A stretch of 64,000 nucleotides of DNA from NCBI GenBank assembly GCA_902521465.1, contig CABYRL010000001.1:124001-188000 (forward strand). The letters run 5' to 3'. The notes beneath the pieces are model-generated. The model was not told where the DNA came from, ran no database searches, and saw only the letters and a program-made list of their open reading frames with translations. The stretch is from an uncultured Alphaproteobacteria bacterium. GTDB taxonomy: Bacteria; Pseudomonadota; Alphaproteobacteria; HIMB59. Made by a program: the position numbers and the translations under genes. Of this stretch, positions 45,704 through 54,712 are shown in pieces; position 1 is the first letter of the stretch, and each line of letters starts with the position of its first letter.

Positions 45704-46429
45704 CTACTCATTTTTGTTTTTTTTTAAATAGTTTTTAAATAAATCTGGTCTATTTTTTTCAGTATTTTCCAACGAATTTTGGTGTTTCCAAAGATCTATA
45801 TCAGCATGTTTACCGCTCACGAGTATAGAAGGTACTTCTATTTCTGAATGATCAGGGGTTATCCATGGGTTTGGTCTAGTGAATTGATCATGTTCAACTA
45901 GTCCATTTTGAAATGACTCAATAGTGTGGGTATCATTATTTCCAAGAACACCGGGTTGGAGTCTCATTAACGCCTCAATAAATAATAATGATGCTATCTC
46001 TCCTCCGTTTAATATGACATCGCTCACAGAAATTTCTTGAAATTCATAATAATCAATTACTCTTTGGTCAATGCCCTCATATCTACCATTTAGTAAAATA
46101 AAATCTTTATTTAAATTATAATTAGTTAATTTTTTTTGAGTGAGTTTTTTACCTTTGGCAGAAAAACATATTTTGATACAGCTATCTAATTCATTTTTAT
46201 TAAAGTTTGCTTCGATAGATTTTGAAATTATATCAGGTCTTAATACCATACCTGCGCCACCACTAAATGGTTTATCATCAACAGAGTTCGCAGATAAATC
46301 ACTGTAATCTCTTATGTTGATAGTATTGATTTCGAAATGATTTTTTGACAGAGCTTTGCCCAACAAGCCATGTTGTAAAATTCCAGGAAAAACTTCCGGA
46401 AATAAAGTAAGAATATTAAATTTTAGCAT
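45704..46429 (-). CDS. trmD: tRNA (guanine37-N1)-methyltransferase
   Basis: Methylates G37 of tRNAs that read CUN, CCN and CGG. The 241-residue SPOUT enzyme starts FNILTLFPEVFPGILQHGLLG, has the trefoil-knot motifs LLNGRYEGIDQRVID and SVSDVILNGGEIASLLFIEA, and NGLVEHDQFTRP near the end. Its ATG shares one base with the rimM stop. The order rpsP-rimM-trmD-rplS is conserved across bacteria. Confidence 0.96.
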   Translation of the reverse strand: MLKFNILTLFPEVFPGILQHGLLGKALSKNHFEINTINIRDYSDLSANSVDDKPFSGGAGMVLRPDIISKSIEANFNKNELDSCIKICFSAKGKKLTQKKLTNYNLNKDFILLNGRYEGIDQRVIDYYEFQEISVSDVILNGGEIASLLFIEALMRLQPGVLGNNDTHTIESFQNGLVEHDQFTRPNPWITPDHSEIEVPSILVSGKHADIDLWKHQNSLENTEKNRPDLFKNYLKKNKNE

Positions 46430-46926
46430 TAATTTTTAATTATAATTTTTTTTTCTTTAATATTTACAAATGGAAAGTTTTGCTCAGTAAATCTGAAAAA
46501 TTCCTTTTTTTTACTTTTAATAAAATATATTTCCAATAAATCCCCTGCACCAAAATTTACAACTGAAGCAACCTCTCCAACTCTCTGGTCTTTATTATCA
46601 AATACCTCAAGTCCCTCTAGATCGTGGAAATAATATTCATTTCCTTTTACTGGTGATAGTTGTTCTTTTTTTAAAAAAATTTTTTTATTAACAAACTTTT
46701 CAATGTCTGTTCTATTATTTTTTTCGTCGATTGTTATAAGTGGGCTTTTTTTATCAAAAGATACTAGTTTTAAGTTAATAGTTTTTTCATTATCTAAATA
46801 AAATTTTTTAAATTGATTTACATCACGATCATCATTTAAATAACTGTGAAACCTCAGCAGACCCTTAGTTCCTTTAGGTCTGCCAATTACACCAACTTGT
46901 ATGAAATGCTTCTCAAAGGGAGTCAC
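46429..46926 (-). CDS. rimM: 16S rRNA processing protein RimM
   Basis: 30S maturation factor that binds S19. The 165-residue protein has the N-terminal VGVIGRPKGTKGLLRFHSY motif and the C-terminal PRC-barrel with YYFHDLEGLEVFDNKDQRVGEV and FTEQNFPFVNIKEKKI. Length is normal. It sits between rpsP and trmD with a 6-bp gap and a 1-bp overlap. Confidence 0.94.
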   Translation of the reverse strand: MTPFEKHFIQVGVIGRPKGTKGLLRFHSYLNDDRDVNQFKKFYLDNEKTINLKLVSFDKKSPLITIDEKNNRTDIEKFVNKKIFLKKEQLSPVKGNEYYFHDLEGLEVFDNKDQRVGEVASVVNFGAGDLLEIYFIKSKKKEFFRFTEQNFPFVNIKEKKIIIKN

Positions 46927-46932
46927 AAGTAA

Positions 46933-47526
46933 TTACTCTTTAGTTTCGGGTTTATCCTCTGAAACCTCAGTTGAACCCTCTTCCTCTTTGGGCTCTTCTT
47001 TTGCAGGAGCTTCTTCTTTCTTTTCCTCCGGCTCAGAAGTCTCTTCTGTCTTCACCTCTTCAGCTGGTTTTTCAACTGCTGCTTCTTCAACAGGCGGTTG
47101 CTCCTCTGTGGTAGTTGCCTCCTCAGTAGGTTTTACGTCCTCTGCTTTAGCTGCTTCTTCAGTAGCTTTTGCCTCTTCTAAAGCTTTTGATGCTGCTTCT
47201 TCTTTTGCTTTAACTCTTTCTTGAGCCTTTGCCTTTGGTAAATGCTTTTTTGTTTTCTCAGTTATTGTTGGAGCTTCCATCATTCCTAATTCAGAGAGAA
47301 TTTTTTGAACTCTTTCTGTTGGCAGGGCCCCAACCTTAAGCCAATGTTCAGCTCTTTCTTTGCTAAGCATTACTCTTTCCTTGTGATCCTTGGGAACCAT
47401 TGGGTTGAAGTTGCCTATTTTTTCAATGAAGTTACCGTCTCTTGGTGCTCTCTCATCTGCAACCACAATTCTATAGAAAGGTCTTTTTTTTGAACCTCCT
47501 CTTGCTAGTCTTATTTTTGTCGCCAT
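46933..47526 (-). CDS. rpsP: Ribosomal protein S16 with a long Glu/Ala-rich C-terminal tail
   Basis: 30S assembly protein. The S16 core (about 1-85) has [35 protein letters not shown] and [20 protein letters not shown]. The remaining 110 residues are low-complexity, first Lys/Ala/Glu-rich, then Glu/Pro/Thr-rich, ending [13 protein letters not shown]16 is normally 80-100 residues. The antisense open frame over the tail is an artefact of this repetitive coding. The gene starts 18 bp after ffh. Confidence 0.95.
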   Translation of the reverse strand: MATKIRLARGGSKKRPFYRIVVADERAPRDGNFIEKIGNFNPMVPKDHKERVMLSKERAEHWLKVGALPTERVQKILSELGMMEAPTITEKTKKHLPKAKAQERVKAKEEAASKALEEAKATEEAAKAEDVKPTEEATTTEEQPPVEEAAVEKPAEEVKTEETSEPEEKKEEAPAKEEPKEEEGSTEVSEDKPETKE

Positions 47527-47544
47527 GATTTCTCCCTTCTGTAT

Positions 47545-48897
47545 TTATTCAATCGTTGGCATTTGGTTTCCGCCTAATAAACTTTTTATTTTATTCGCAA
47601 AACCTGGTTTTTGAGCTTGTTTCATAAGTTTTTTAGTTTGCTCAAATTGTTTTAAAAGCCTGTTGACCTCGTGTACCTGTCTACCAGACCCTGTTGCTAT
47701 TCTTCTTTTTCTTGAAGCTTTTAGTAAATCAGGATCAACTCTTTCTTCTCTTGTCATTGAGCAAATAATTGCAATTTGATGATCAATAACTTTTTCGTCA
47801 AAATCTCCACTCTCCATCATATTTTTAATTTTGCTGACACCTGGCATGTGTGACATTAGTCCAGACATTCCTCCCATTTTTTTCATTTGAGTAAACTGTT
47901 TTAAAAGATCATTCATATTGAATTTCCCACTCATCATCTGAGATTGGAGATTTTCCATTTCTTTTTGATCAAAATCTTTTTGTGCTTTTTCAACTAATGA
48001 AACAACATCTCCCATACCAAGAATTCTAGAAGCTATTCTCTCTGGGTGAAAAACTTCAAAATCTTCAATATTTTCTCCTGATCCAAAGAAACGAATTGGC
48101 AAACCTGTTTGATATTTTGCTGAAAGTGCAACTCCTCCTCTTGGGTCTGCGTCTAATCTTGTTAATATAAATCCAGTAAGTGGTGCTGTGGTGTTAAAAG
48201 ACTCTACAACGCTTAGGGCTTGTTGACCCATCATTGAGTCTAAAACAAGTAAATTCTCTTGTGGTTTTGCCAGATCATGAATTGTTTTCAGTTCTAAAAG
48301 TAATTCCTCATCTGTACTAATTCGACCTGAGGTATCTATAATTAAAACATCAGATAAAAGTTTTTTACTTTGTTCAAGAGCATTATTGACAATATCTTTT
48401 ATATTTTCATTTATTGGCTCAATAAACTGAATATTATTTTTTTGAGATAAAATACGAAGTTGGTCTATAGCGGCTGGTCTTCTTAAATCTGTTGACACAA
48501 GTGCTACAGATTTATTAAGAGAATTTTGACAGTAATGAGCAAGTTTTGCAATTGATGTTGTTTTACCTGCACCCTGCAGACCACACATTAAAAAAGTTGA
48601 GGGTTTATTTTTAAAGTTTAACTCGCTACTTTGAACACCAAGTATTTCTGTTAGTTCATCACTTACTATTTTAATTATTTGTTGTCCTGGCTGGACGTTT
48701 TCAATTACTTTTTGGCCAAGTGCTTTTTCTTGGATTTTTTTAATAAGATCTTTAGATACTTTAAGAGAGACATCTGCCTCTAACAGAGCAACTCTGACCT
48801 CTCGCAGGGTTGTCTCTAAATCTTTTTCAGTGATAGCGCCTTTATTTGAGAGACCTTGAAAAATTCCGGTTATCTTATTTGTTATATTTTCTAACAT
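47545..48897 (-). CDS. ffh: Signal recognition particle protein Ffh
   Basis: GTPase that binds signal peptides and the 4.5S RNA. The 450-residue protein has the N domain (about 1-85), G domain with GLQGAGKTT (P-loop), DLRRPAAIDQL, DTSGR and TRLDADPRGG, and the methionine-rich M domain (about 300-435) with SGLMSHMPG and RKRRIATGSGRQVHEVNRLL, the RNA-binding motif. DTSGR replaces the common DTAGR. No Shine-Dalgarno sequence is visible before the ATG; the sequence there is T-rich and follows a GC hairpin (48915-48939). Confidence 0.96.
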   Translation of the reverse strand: MLENITNKITGIFQGLSNKGAITEKDLETTLREVRVALLEADVSLKVSKDLIKKIQEKALGQKVIENVQPGQQIIKIVSDELTEILGVQSSELNFKNKPSTFLMCGLQGAGKTTSIAKLAHYCQNSLNKSVALVSTDLRRPAAIDQLRILSQKNNIQFIEPINENIKDIVNNALEQSKKLLSDVLIIDTSGRISTDEELLLELKTIHDLAKPQENLLVLDSMMGQQALSVVESFNTTAPLTGFILTRLDADPRGGVALSAKYQTGLPIRFFGSGENIEDFEVFHPERIASRILGMGDVVSLVEKAQKDFDQKEMENLQSQMMSGKFNMNDLLKQFTQMKKMGGMSGLMSHMPGVSKIKNMMESGDFDEKVIDHQIAIICSMTREERVDPDLLKASRKRRIATGSGRQVHEVNRLLKQFEQTKKLMKQAQKPGFANKIKSLLGGNQMPTIE

Positions 48898-48914
48898 TTA
48901 AAAAATAAAAAAAA

Positions 48915-48939
48915 TCGGCGAATGATACTCATCGGCCGA
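48915..48939. promoter_or_regulatory. GC-rich hairpin in the gap between ffh and dapF
   Basis: TCGGC (48915-48919) and GCCGA (48935-48939) pair, with a further partial helix inside. On the minus strand the hairpin is followed by eight T and then, within 18 nt, by the ffh ATG. This looks like an intrinsic terminator placed inside the ffh leader. On the plus strand TAATTTTT follows. It lies between two divergent genes, where a simple terminator has no upstream gene to serve, so attenuation or a leader fold is possible. Confidence 0.4.
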
Positions 48940-48988
48940 CTAATTTTTCCTTTATTTAGTGAGGAATTTATATCACTATAGCTGGTCT

Positions 48989-49801
48989 ATGAAAATACCT
49001 TTTATGAAAGCTCAAGGAGCAGGAAATGACTTTATTATTGTGGATAAAAACGTTGATTTCATTAGAAAGTCAAAAAAGGTTATTAAAAGACTTTGCGACA
49101 GGCGTTTTGGGGTAGGTTGCGATCAATTAATTCTATTAAAAAAAATCAGTTCATATTATCAAGTTACATTTTATAACTCAGATGGCTCACTTGGAAAAAA
49201 TTGTGGGAATGGATTGCGATGTGCCTACAAATATTTAGTTGAAGTAAAAAAAGTTAAAAAGGCAGTCATTAAAACTCATAAATTTTTACATTTTGGTAAG
49301 AAAACTCAAAAGGAATACAAAATCAATGTTGGGGAAGTAACTTTAGATTGGAAAAAAATTCCTTTATCCAAAAAAATGGACTCTCAAAGTATTCAAATTA
49401 AAAGAATAAAGATACCTGGGTTAATAAAAATAATGGGGGCAAATATTGGAAACCCTCATTGTGTTGTATTAGTAAAGAATTTAAAGCTAATTAAATTAAA
49501 TATGTTAGGGCCTTTACTTGTAAAAAATAAATTATTTCCTGATCAAGCTAATATTACTTTTGTAGAGGTATTAAAAAAATCAAAAGTAAAAGTATTATTT
49601 TGGGAGCGAGGTGGCGGACATACACTAGCATGTGGTTCAGGAACTTGTGCTACTGCTTTTGTTTTAAATCATAATGACTTTGTGTCCTCTAAAATCAAAG
49701 TAGTTACTGAACGATCAGTATTAAAAACAGAAATCAAGGACAAGATGGTATTCCTTCAAGGCCCTGCAGAGTTAGTTTATCAATCATCGATTAATATTTA
49801 A
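48989..49801 (+). CDS. dapF: Diaminopimelate epimerase
   Basis: Converts LL- to meso-diaminopimelate for lysine and peptidoglycan. The start at 48989 gives 270 residues beginning MKIPFMKAQGAGNDFIIVD, close to family starts; an in-frame GTG at 48959 would add ten unrelated residues. The two catalytic cysteines are C72 in NCGNGLRC and C215 in LACGSGTCA. ERGGGHT replaces the more usual ERGxGxT with small residues. It is the first gene of dapF-mtaB-ftsY-yciB, with stop and next start one base apart. Confidence 0.92.
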   Translation: MKIPFMKAQGAGNDFIIVDKNVDFIRKSKKVIKRLCDRRFGVGCDQLILLKKISSYYQVTFYNSDGSLGKNCGNGLRCAYKYLVEVKKVKKAVIKTHKFLHFGKKTQKEYKINVGEVTLDWKKIPLSKKMDSQSIQIKRIKIPGLIKIMGANIGNPHCVVLVKNLKLIKLNMLGPLLVKNKLFPDQANITFVEVLKKSKVKVLFWERGGGHTLACGSGTCATAFVLNHNDFVSSKIKVVTERSVLKTEIKDKMVFLQGPAELVYQSSINI

Positions 49802-51007
49802 ATGTCTAAAGTTGTTAATTTTGGATGTCGACTAAATAACTTTGAAGGAAAAAAAATTGAAGAATTATTAGTAAATAATAGTGAAAATATGGTTGTTATA
49901 AACTCTTGTGCCGTCACAAATGAGACTGAGAGGCAGGTAAGACAAACTATCAGAAGAATTAAAAAAGAATATCCCGATAAAAAAATTATAATGACAGGTT
50001 GTGCTGCACAAATATCTCCAGATAAGTATTCTTCAATGGCTGAGGTTGATAAAGTTATTGATAATATAAGTAAACTGAAATCAGAAACTTGGACATCCTT
50101 ACTTGATGAAGAACTCGAAGTAGATTTTAAGGAAGACATATTTGACTCTCCTCAAGATATCCGCCCATCTTTAGATAATAAAAACCTTAAAACCAGAGAA
50201 AGCCTTGTAATTCAACAAGGATGCAATCATAGGTGCACATTTTGTATTATTCCTTTTGGTAGAGGTAATAATAGGAGTTTTGATCCTTTTTACTTAATTG
50301 ATGAGGTGGAAAGAGTTGTAGAAAATGGTGTCAAAGAAATTATTTTAACAGGTGTTGATATATCAGATTATGGGAGCGATTTTGATCACAAATATAACAT
50401 AAGCAATTTAATTTTAGATATTTTAGATAAAACTAAATTGCAACGTCTTCGACTCTCCTCAATAGACTGTGTTGAAGTTGATGAAAATTTTAATGAAGTA
50501 CTGAAAGATCAAAGAGTAATGCCTCATCTTCACCTTAGTATACAGTCTGGTGATGACATGATACTGAAAAGAATGAAAAGAAGACATAATTCGAAAGATG
50601 TATTTCAATTTGTTGATCGTTGTAAAAAAATTAGAAAAGATATTTCATTTGGTGCGGATATAATTGCAGGATTTCCTACAGAAACAGATACGATGTTTGA
50701 AAATACATACAAACTGTTAAGAGACAACGAAATTTCTCACCTCCACATATTTCCTTTTTCTCCGAAAAACAATACTCCTGCATCAAGGATGCCACAGGTT
50801 TCTAAATTAATTATTAAAAAGAGAGCAAAAATTTTAAGAGATCTTGGTGAATTAATTTTAAAAAAAGTAAAATCCAAACTTTCATTACCAAGGGAGATTC
50901 TTATTGAAGAGTTAAATTCAGGATTAGCTATTGGATATGATCAAAATTATATCAAACATAAAGTACCCTTAGTAGGTGTACCCGTTGGAGAAGTTATCAG
51001 GGTTTAA
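49802..51007 (+). CDS. mtaB: tRNA t6A37 methylthiotransferase, MtaB-like radical SAM enzyme
   Basis: Adds a methylthio group to t6A at position 37 of tRNAs. The 401-residue protein has the UPF0004 domain with the first cluster cysteines C9, C36 and C67, and the radical SAM motif CNHRCTFC (C141, C145, C148). LHLSIQSGDDMILKRMKRRH is the conserved SAM-barrel segment. NFGCRLN at the start separates MtaB from MiaB and RimO. Its stop shares bases with the ftsY ATG. A C-terminal TRAM domain (about 340-401) appears reduced. Confidence 0.9.
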   Translation: MSKVVNFGCRLNNFEGKKIEELLVNNSENMVVINSCAVTNETERQVRQTIRRIKKEYPDKKIIMTGCAAQISPDKYSSMAEVDKVIDNISKLKSETWTSLLDEELEVDFKEDIFDSPQDIRPSLDNKNLKTRESLVIQQGCNHRCTFCIIPFGRGNNRSFDPFYLIDEVERVVENGVKEIILTGVDISDYGSDFDHKYNISNLILDILDKTKLQRLRLSSIDCVEVDENFNEVLKDQRVMPHLHLSIQSGDDMILKRMKRRHNSKDVFQFVDRCKKIRKDISFGADIIAGFPTETDTMFENTYKLLRDNEISHLHIFPFSPKNNTPASRMPQVSKLIIKKRAKILRDLGELILKKVKSKLSLPREILIEELNSGLAIGYDQNYIKHKVPLVGVPVGEVIRV

Positions 51008-51825
51008 TGTTTTTTTTAAAAAAAATCTTTCAAAAGAATTTAAATATAGATGAGATAGAGGATCTTTTGTTTGATAATGGCGTGGAACCAAAATTTGCTG
51101 ATTTAATTATTTCAAAAATAAAAGAAAATAAATCACAAGAAGAGGATATTAGAAAAGTTATTAAAGATGAACTGCTTACAAAATTCAAAGAAAAAAAATT
51201 TGGTGGTTTTTCTCCTCAAAATAAAAGCTTATATATTATTGCTGGAAATAACGGCTCGGGAAAAACAACATTTATTGGTAAATTTATAAATTTAATTCAA
51301 AAAAATGGCTTAAAGCCTGCTGTAATTGCAGCAGATACATTCAGGGCTGCCGCAATCGATCAACTCGAACATTTCACAAATCAATTTGAAGTGCCCATTT
51401 ATAAGGGTAATAATATGGAAGATCCTTCTGCTGTAATTTTTCAAGGTATTGATAATCTGCAAGAGAGTGATGTTATAATTGTCGATACGTCTGGGAGACA
51501 ACATAACAACAAAAATTTAATGGCTGAGCTAAAAAAAATCTCAGATATAGTTTCAAAAAAATCTGAGCAATTTAATTTGACTAAGGCTTTTTTGACATTA
51601 GATGCTAATACTGGCCTTGCTTCAAAACATATAATAGAAGGTTTTCAAGAATATATCACTTTAAATGGTATTATTTTGAATAAAGTAGATTCTAATGCCA
51701 AGTATGGGGCTCTTCTAACAATAATAAATGATTTTGATATTCCTGTGGTATTTGAAGGATATGGCGAGGGCATGAATGACTTAAGAGAGTTTCAATTTGA
51801 AGAATATTTAGATAGACTAATATAA
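51007..51825 (+). CDS. ftsY: Signal recognition particle receptor FtsY, minimal NG form
   Basis: Receptor GTPase for Ffh at the membrane. At 272 residues it consists of little more than the NG domain: short N-terminal helices, P-loop GNNGSGKT (80-87), DTFRAAAIDQLEHF, DTSGR, LDANTGLASKHIIEGF, NKVDSNAKYG in place of TKLDGTAKGG, and GYGEGMNDLREF. The acidic A domain of E. coli FtsY is absent; only a basic, phenylalanine-containing start (MFFLKKIFQK) could bind membrane. The variant G4 and closing-loop motifs are unusual but keep the NK-x-D guanine specificity pattern. Confidence 0.94.
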   Translation: MFFLKKIFQKNLNIDEIEDLLFDNGVEPKFADLIISKIKENKSQEEDIRKVIKDELLTKFKEKKFGGFSPQNKSLYIIAGNNGSGKTTFIGKFINLIQKNGLKPAVIAADTFRAAAIDQLEHFTNQFEVPIYKGNNMEDPSAVIFQGIDNLQESDVIIVDTSGRQHNNKNLMAELKKISDIVSKKSEQFNLTKAFLTLDANTGLASKHIIEGFQEYITLNGIILNKVDSNAKYGALLTIINDFDIPVVFEGYGEGMNDLREFQFEEYLDRLI

Positions 51826-51826
51826 A

Positions 51827-52363
51827 ATGAAACAGCTTTTTGAATTTTTTCCCTTAATTGTTTTTTTCGCAGTCTATTATAAATCAGATAAAGATCTCTA
51901 TTTAAGTATTGCTGCTGTAATAGTTGCAACATTTATTTCCCTTATAGCCATCTATTTCAAAGAAAGAAAAATTTCAACAATGATGTTAGTAAGTACAATT
52001 ATCTTAGTAGTTTTTGGTGGTTTAAGCATTTTTCTGAAAAATGAGATATTTTTTAAAATGAAACCAACAATTATAAATGCTCTTTTTGCTGTAGTTTTGA
52101 TTGGAAGTACGTTAATTAATAAACCTGTTTTAAAGTTATTATTAAACTCATCATTAAAATTGACTGATGAGGGTTGGGGATTGATGAATAAAATGTGGTC
52201 AAGTTTTTTTATCCTTTTGGCAGTTTTAAATGAAATTGTTTGGAGGACTCAATCTACTGATGTTTGGGTAAATTTTAAAGTATTTGGCATAATGGGAATT
52301 ACTTTAGTATTTACAATAATTCAAATTCCATTGCTAAAAAAACACTTTATTAATCAGCCATAA
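51827..52363 (+). CDS. yciB: Inner-membrane septation protein A (YciB/IspZ)
   Basis: A 178-residue membrane protein with five hydrophobic segments. FEFFPLIVFFAVYYKSDKDL at the start, KPTIINALFAVVLIG, and LNEIVWRTQSTDVWVNFKVFG in the C-terminal half are the YciB/IspZ pattern. E. coli YciB affects cell envelope integrity and division. It follows ftsY by 1 bp, as in other alphaproteobacteria, and overlaps the convergent pgk by 14 bp. Confidence 0.9.
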   Translation: MKQLFEFFPLIVFFAVYYKSDKDLYLSIAAVIVATFISLIAIYFKERKISTMMLVSTIILVVFGGLSIFLKNEIFFKMKPTIINALFAVVLIGSTLINKPVLKLLLNSSLKLTDEGWGLMNKMWSSFFILLAVLNEIVWRTQSTDVWVNFKVFGIMGITLVFTIIQIPLLKKHFINQP

Positions 52364-53516
52364 GGGCTTCAATTCCAGGTAAATCTTTATCCTCAAGCGC
52401 CTCAAGAAAAGCACCACCAGCTGTTGAAACAAAGTAAAAATTTTCAAATTTTTCCTCAGCCATGTTGATTGCTAAAATTGTGTCTCCACCGCCTATGACA
52501 ACATCTGGATGAGATTTTGCTAGGAGATGAGCTAAACTTATTGATCCCTTTGAAAATTTAATTTCTTCAATCATTCCCATTGGGCCATTCCACAAAACGA
52601 TATCACTGTTATCTATAAGTTTTTCTAAAGCTGCGAGTGAAGAAACTGATATATCTAAGATTTTAAAATCATAGCTTGTAGGAAGTTCATCTACTAATTT
52701 ATTTTCATTTGAGTCAAGTATAACATCTGTTGGAAGGTGAATTTTACAATCTGTTGATTTTGAAGAATTATAAATCATTTCGATCATACTTTCTGTGCCC
52801 TCTTCAATTAAAGAATTACTTACATTTATATTATTGTATTTAAAAAAATTATTAGCCATTGCCCCTCCAATAAAAATATCTGAGCAAGAGGATGTTAAAG
52901 ATAGAAGTGTTTTAATTTTAGTTGAAACTTTCGATCCGCCAATGATTGCTAATTTTTTCTTTGAAGATTTTTTTATATTATCTATTGCTAAGATTTCTCT
53001 TTCAAAATTAAACCCAGGTGCTGACAAAATATTTTTAGCCATTTGATTAACTGATGAGTGATATCGATGAGAGGCAGAAAAAGCCTCATTAACATATAAA
53101 TCTAATTTATCTGTAATAGACTTACTAAAATCTAAATCATTTTTTATTTCTCCTTCAAAAAATCTTATATTCTCTAAAAGGCTTATAGTTGGCTTATCAA
53201 CATATAATTCATTTAGACCACTATTTAAAAAACTATCATAACTAATAAAATTTATATTCAACTCCAATATATCCTCAAATTGATCAATTAATTTTGAGAA
53301 AGAATATTTTTCATCAAAAGTTTCTTTTGGTCTTCCAAAATGTGAAATAAGAAAAATATTACATTGTTTATTTTTAATAAAATTGATCGTCTCCTTAGAT
53401 CTATCTAGTCTTGTTTTGTCTGTAATTCTAAAATTTTTATCGATAGGAACGTTGAAATCGACTCTAATCCCTACATTTTGGATTTTTTCAAAGTTCAAGT
53501 TTTTAAGAGATTTCAT
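52350..53516 (-). CDS. pgk: Phosphoglycerate kinase
   Basis: Transfers phosphate between 1,3-bisphosphoglycerate and ADP. The 388-residue protein has the N-terminal VGIRVDFNVPID motif, HFGRPKE, LENIRFFEGE and the nucleotide-binding GGSKVSTKIKTL and VIGGGDTILAI segments. The glycine hinge VSTAGGAFLEALE is present. It stands alone, without gap or fba, and is divergent from gcrA across a 101-bp gap. Confidence 0.95.
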   Translation of the reverse strand: MKSLKNLNFEKIQNVGIRVDFNVPIDKNFRITDKTRLDRSKETINFIKNKQCNIFLISHFGRPKETFDEKYSFSKLIDQFEDILELNINFISYDSFLNSGLNELYVDKPTISLLENIRFFEGEIKNDLDFSKSITDKLDLYVNEAFSASHRYHSSVNQMAKNILSAPGFNFEREILAIDNIKKSSKKKLAIIGGSKVSTKIKTLLSLTSSCSDIFIGGAMANNFFKYNNINVSNSLIEEGTESMIEMIYNSSKSTDCKIHLPTDVILDSNENKLVDELPTSYDFKILDISVSSLAALEKLIDNSDIVLWNGPMGMIEEIKFSKGSISLAHLLAKSHPDVVIGGGDTILAINMAEEKFENFYFVSTAGGAFLEALEDKDLPGIEALMAD

Positions 53517-53617
53517 ATTTATTCACATTTTTTTAATCATTTTAGTCTAGATTACTACTACTATATATAGTATAAAACTACTCATATAAGGAACTAAATA
53601 GAGTAGGTATATAAAAA

Positions 53618-54088
53618 ATGTCTTGGAATAACCAAAAAGTAGAAGATCTAAAAAAACTATGGAATGAAGGGGTTGCTACTAGCCAAATTGGTGTACAGCT
53701 TGGATTTACCAAAAATGCCGTTATTGGTAAGGCTTTTAGATTGGGCCTAGAAAGACGACAAAACTCCAGAAAAAAATCAACTCAAAATCAACAATTTTCA
53801 TCTGTCACCATGTATAGGGAAACAAGTAATTCATCTTCCCAAAACGCTGTAAGAAAAGAGCCTGTTCGAAGAAGAGAGAAATTTAGTTTTAAAAAAAGTA
53901 TTGTTGGCACCGGTAACTTTAAATCCTGTCAATGGCCAATTGGCGATCCACTTGAAGAAGGATTTCACTATTGTGGTGGTCAAAATATTCCAACAAAACC
54001 ATATTGTATTGAACATTATAAAAAAGCTTATAATGTCGATGAGAAATATTTAGATAAACTTTTAGACTTCTTGCACGAGAAAAATTAA
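53618..54088 (+). CDS. gcrA: GcrA cell cycle regulator
   Basis: Alphaproteobacterial sigma-70 cofactor that activates genes at GANTC sites methylated by CcrM. The 156-residue protein has the N-terminal SWNNQKVEDLKKLWNEGVAT helix-turn-helix region and SQIGVQLGFTKNAVIGKAFRLGL (about 20-43). The conserved C-terminal domain has CQWPIGDP, FHYCG and PTKPYCIEHYKKAY. AAGGAACT lies about 22 nt upstream of the ATG. I saw no GANTC in the adjacent promoter stretch. CcrM is not in this window. Confidence 0.94.
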   Translation: MSWNNQKVEDLKKLWNEGVATSQIGVQLGFTKNAVIGKAFRLGLERRQNSRKKSTQNQQFSSVTMYRETSNSSSQNAVRKEPVRRREKFSFKKSIVGTGNFKSCQWPIGDPLEEGFHYCGGQNIPTKPYCIEHYKKAYNVDEKYLDKLLDFLHEKN

Positions 54089-54099
54089 TATTAATTCTT

Positions 54100-54176
54100 T
54101 GGCGCGCTTGGCAGGAATCGAACCTGCGGCCCCCAGATTAGGAATCTGATGCTCTATCCTACTGAGCTACAAGCGC
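54100..54176 (-). tRNA. tRNA-Arg(CCT)
   Basis: On the minus strand: acceptor GCGCTTG with CAAGCGC, D arm GCTC-GAGC, anticodon stem TCAGA with TCTGG (one T-G pair), loop TTCCTAA with anticodon CCT, T arm GCAGG-TTCGATT-CCTGC, discriminator G and an encoded CCA (54100-54102). It reads AGG. It lies between gcrA and the recX-like gene. Confidence 0.94.
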
Positions 54177-54223
54177 CTTTATAAGTATACTTAATAATAA
54201 TAATTCATAAAATAATATAAACT

Positions 54224-54712
54224 ATGAAAAAAAAAGCTGATGAATACTTATTCAATGAAGCAGTTAAATATTTAGGAAAATATCCAGCCACTAAAAAAAA
54301 GATTTCAGAAATACTTGAGAAAAAACTAAGAAACAAAAAAACTTATCAAAAGGTCATTTTTCCAGAAAATATCTCTAAACAAGAACTTATTGGGAATATT
54401 ATTCAAAAATTAGATGAGATGAAGATAATCAACGAGAGGCACTTCATTGAAACAGTATTTCATTATTATGAGCAATCCTTATTTTCTATCAAAAAAATTA
54501 AAAATAAACTGTTTCAAAAAGGTTTTGAACAAAGCTTAATTGAGGAATATATCTCTAAAAAAGTATCTGAAAATCCAGATTTAGAGCTGGATATTTTAAA
54601 ACGATTTATTTTAAGAAAAAAACTATCAAAGTTAGAGACTACTGAGCTTAAAAAAAAGCTCTATCAGCAAAGCTTTTCAGAAAATTCAATATATAAAGTA
54701 ATTAGAGATTAA
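54224..54712 (+). CDS. recX: RecX-family regulatory protein
   Basis: A 162-residue, very lysine-rich protein. The pattern fits RecX, which caps RecA filaments: NEAVKYLGKYPATKKKISEILEKKL at the start (usual A-x-x-Y-L-x-x-R-x-x-T-x-x-E-L), then LDEMKIINERHFIETV and IKNKLFQKGFEQSLIEEYI, matching successive three-helix RecX repeats. Identity is by pattern, not strong motifs. recA is not in the window. The gene ends directly against the end of rpmF. Confidence 0.75.
   Translation: MKKKADEYLFNEAVKYLGKYPATKKKISEILEKKLRNKKTYQKVIFPENISKQELIGNIIQKLDEMKIINERHFIETVFHYYEQSLFSIKKIKNKLFQKGFEQSLIEEYISKKVSENPDLELDILKRFILRKKLSKLETTELKKKLYQQSFSENSIYKVIRD

Noticed and set aside
46901-47224. Plus-strand open frame rich in serine and alanine over the rpsP tail
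   Set aside because: It is the reverse of the low-complexity Glu/Ala/Lys codons of the S16 tail and has no ribosome site or family match.
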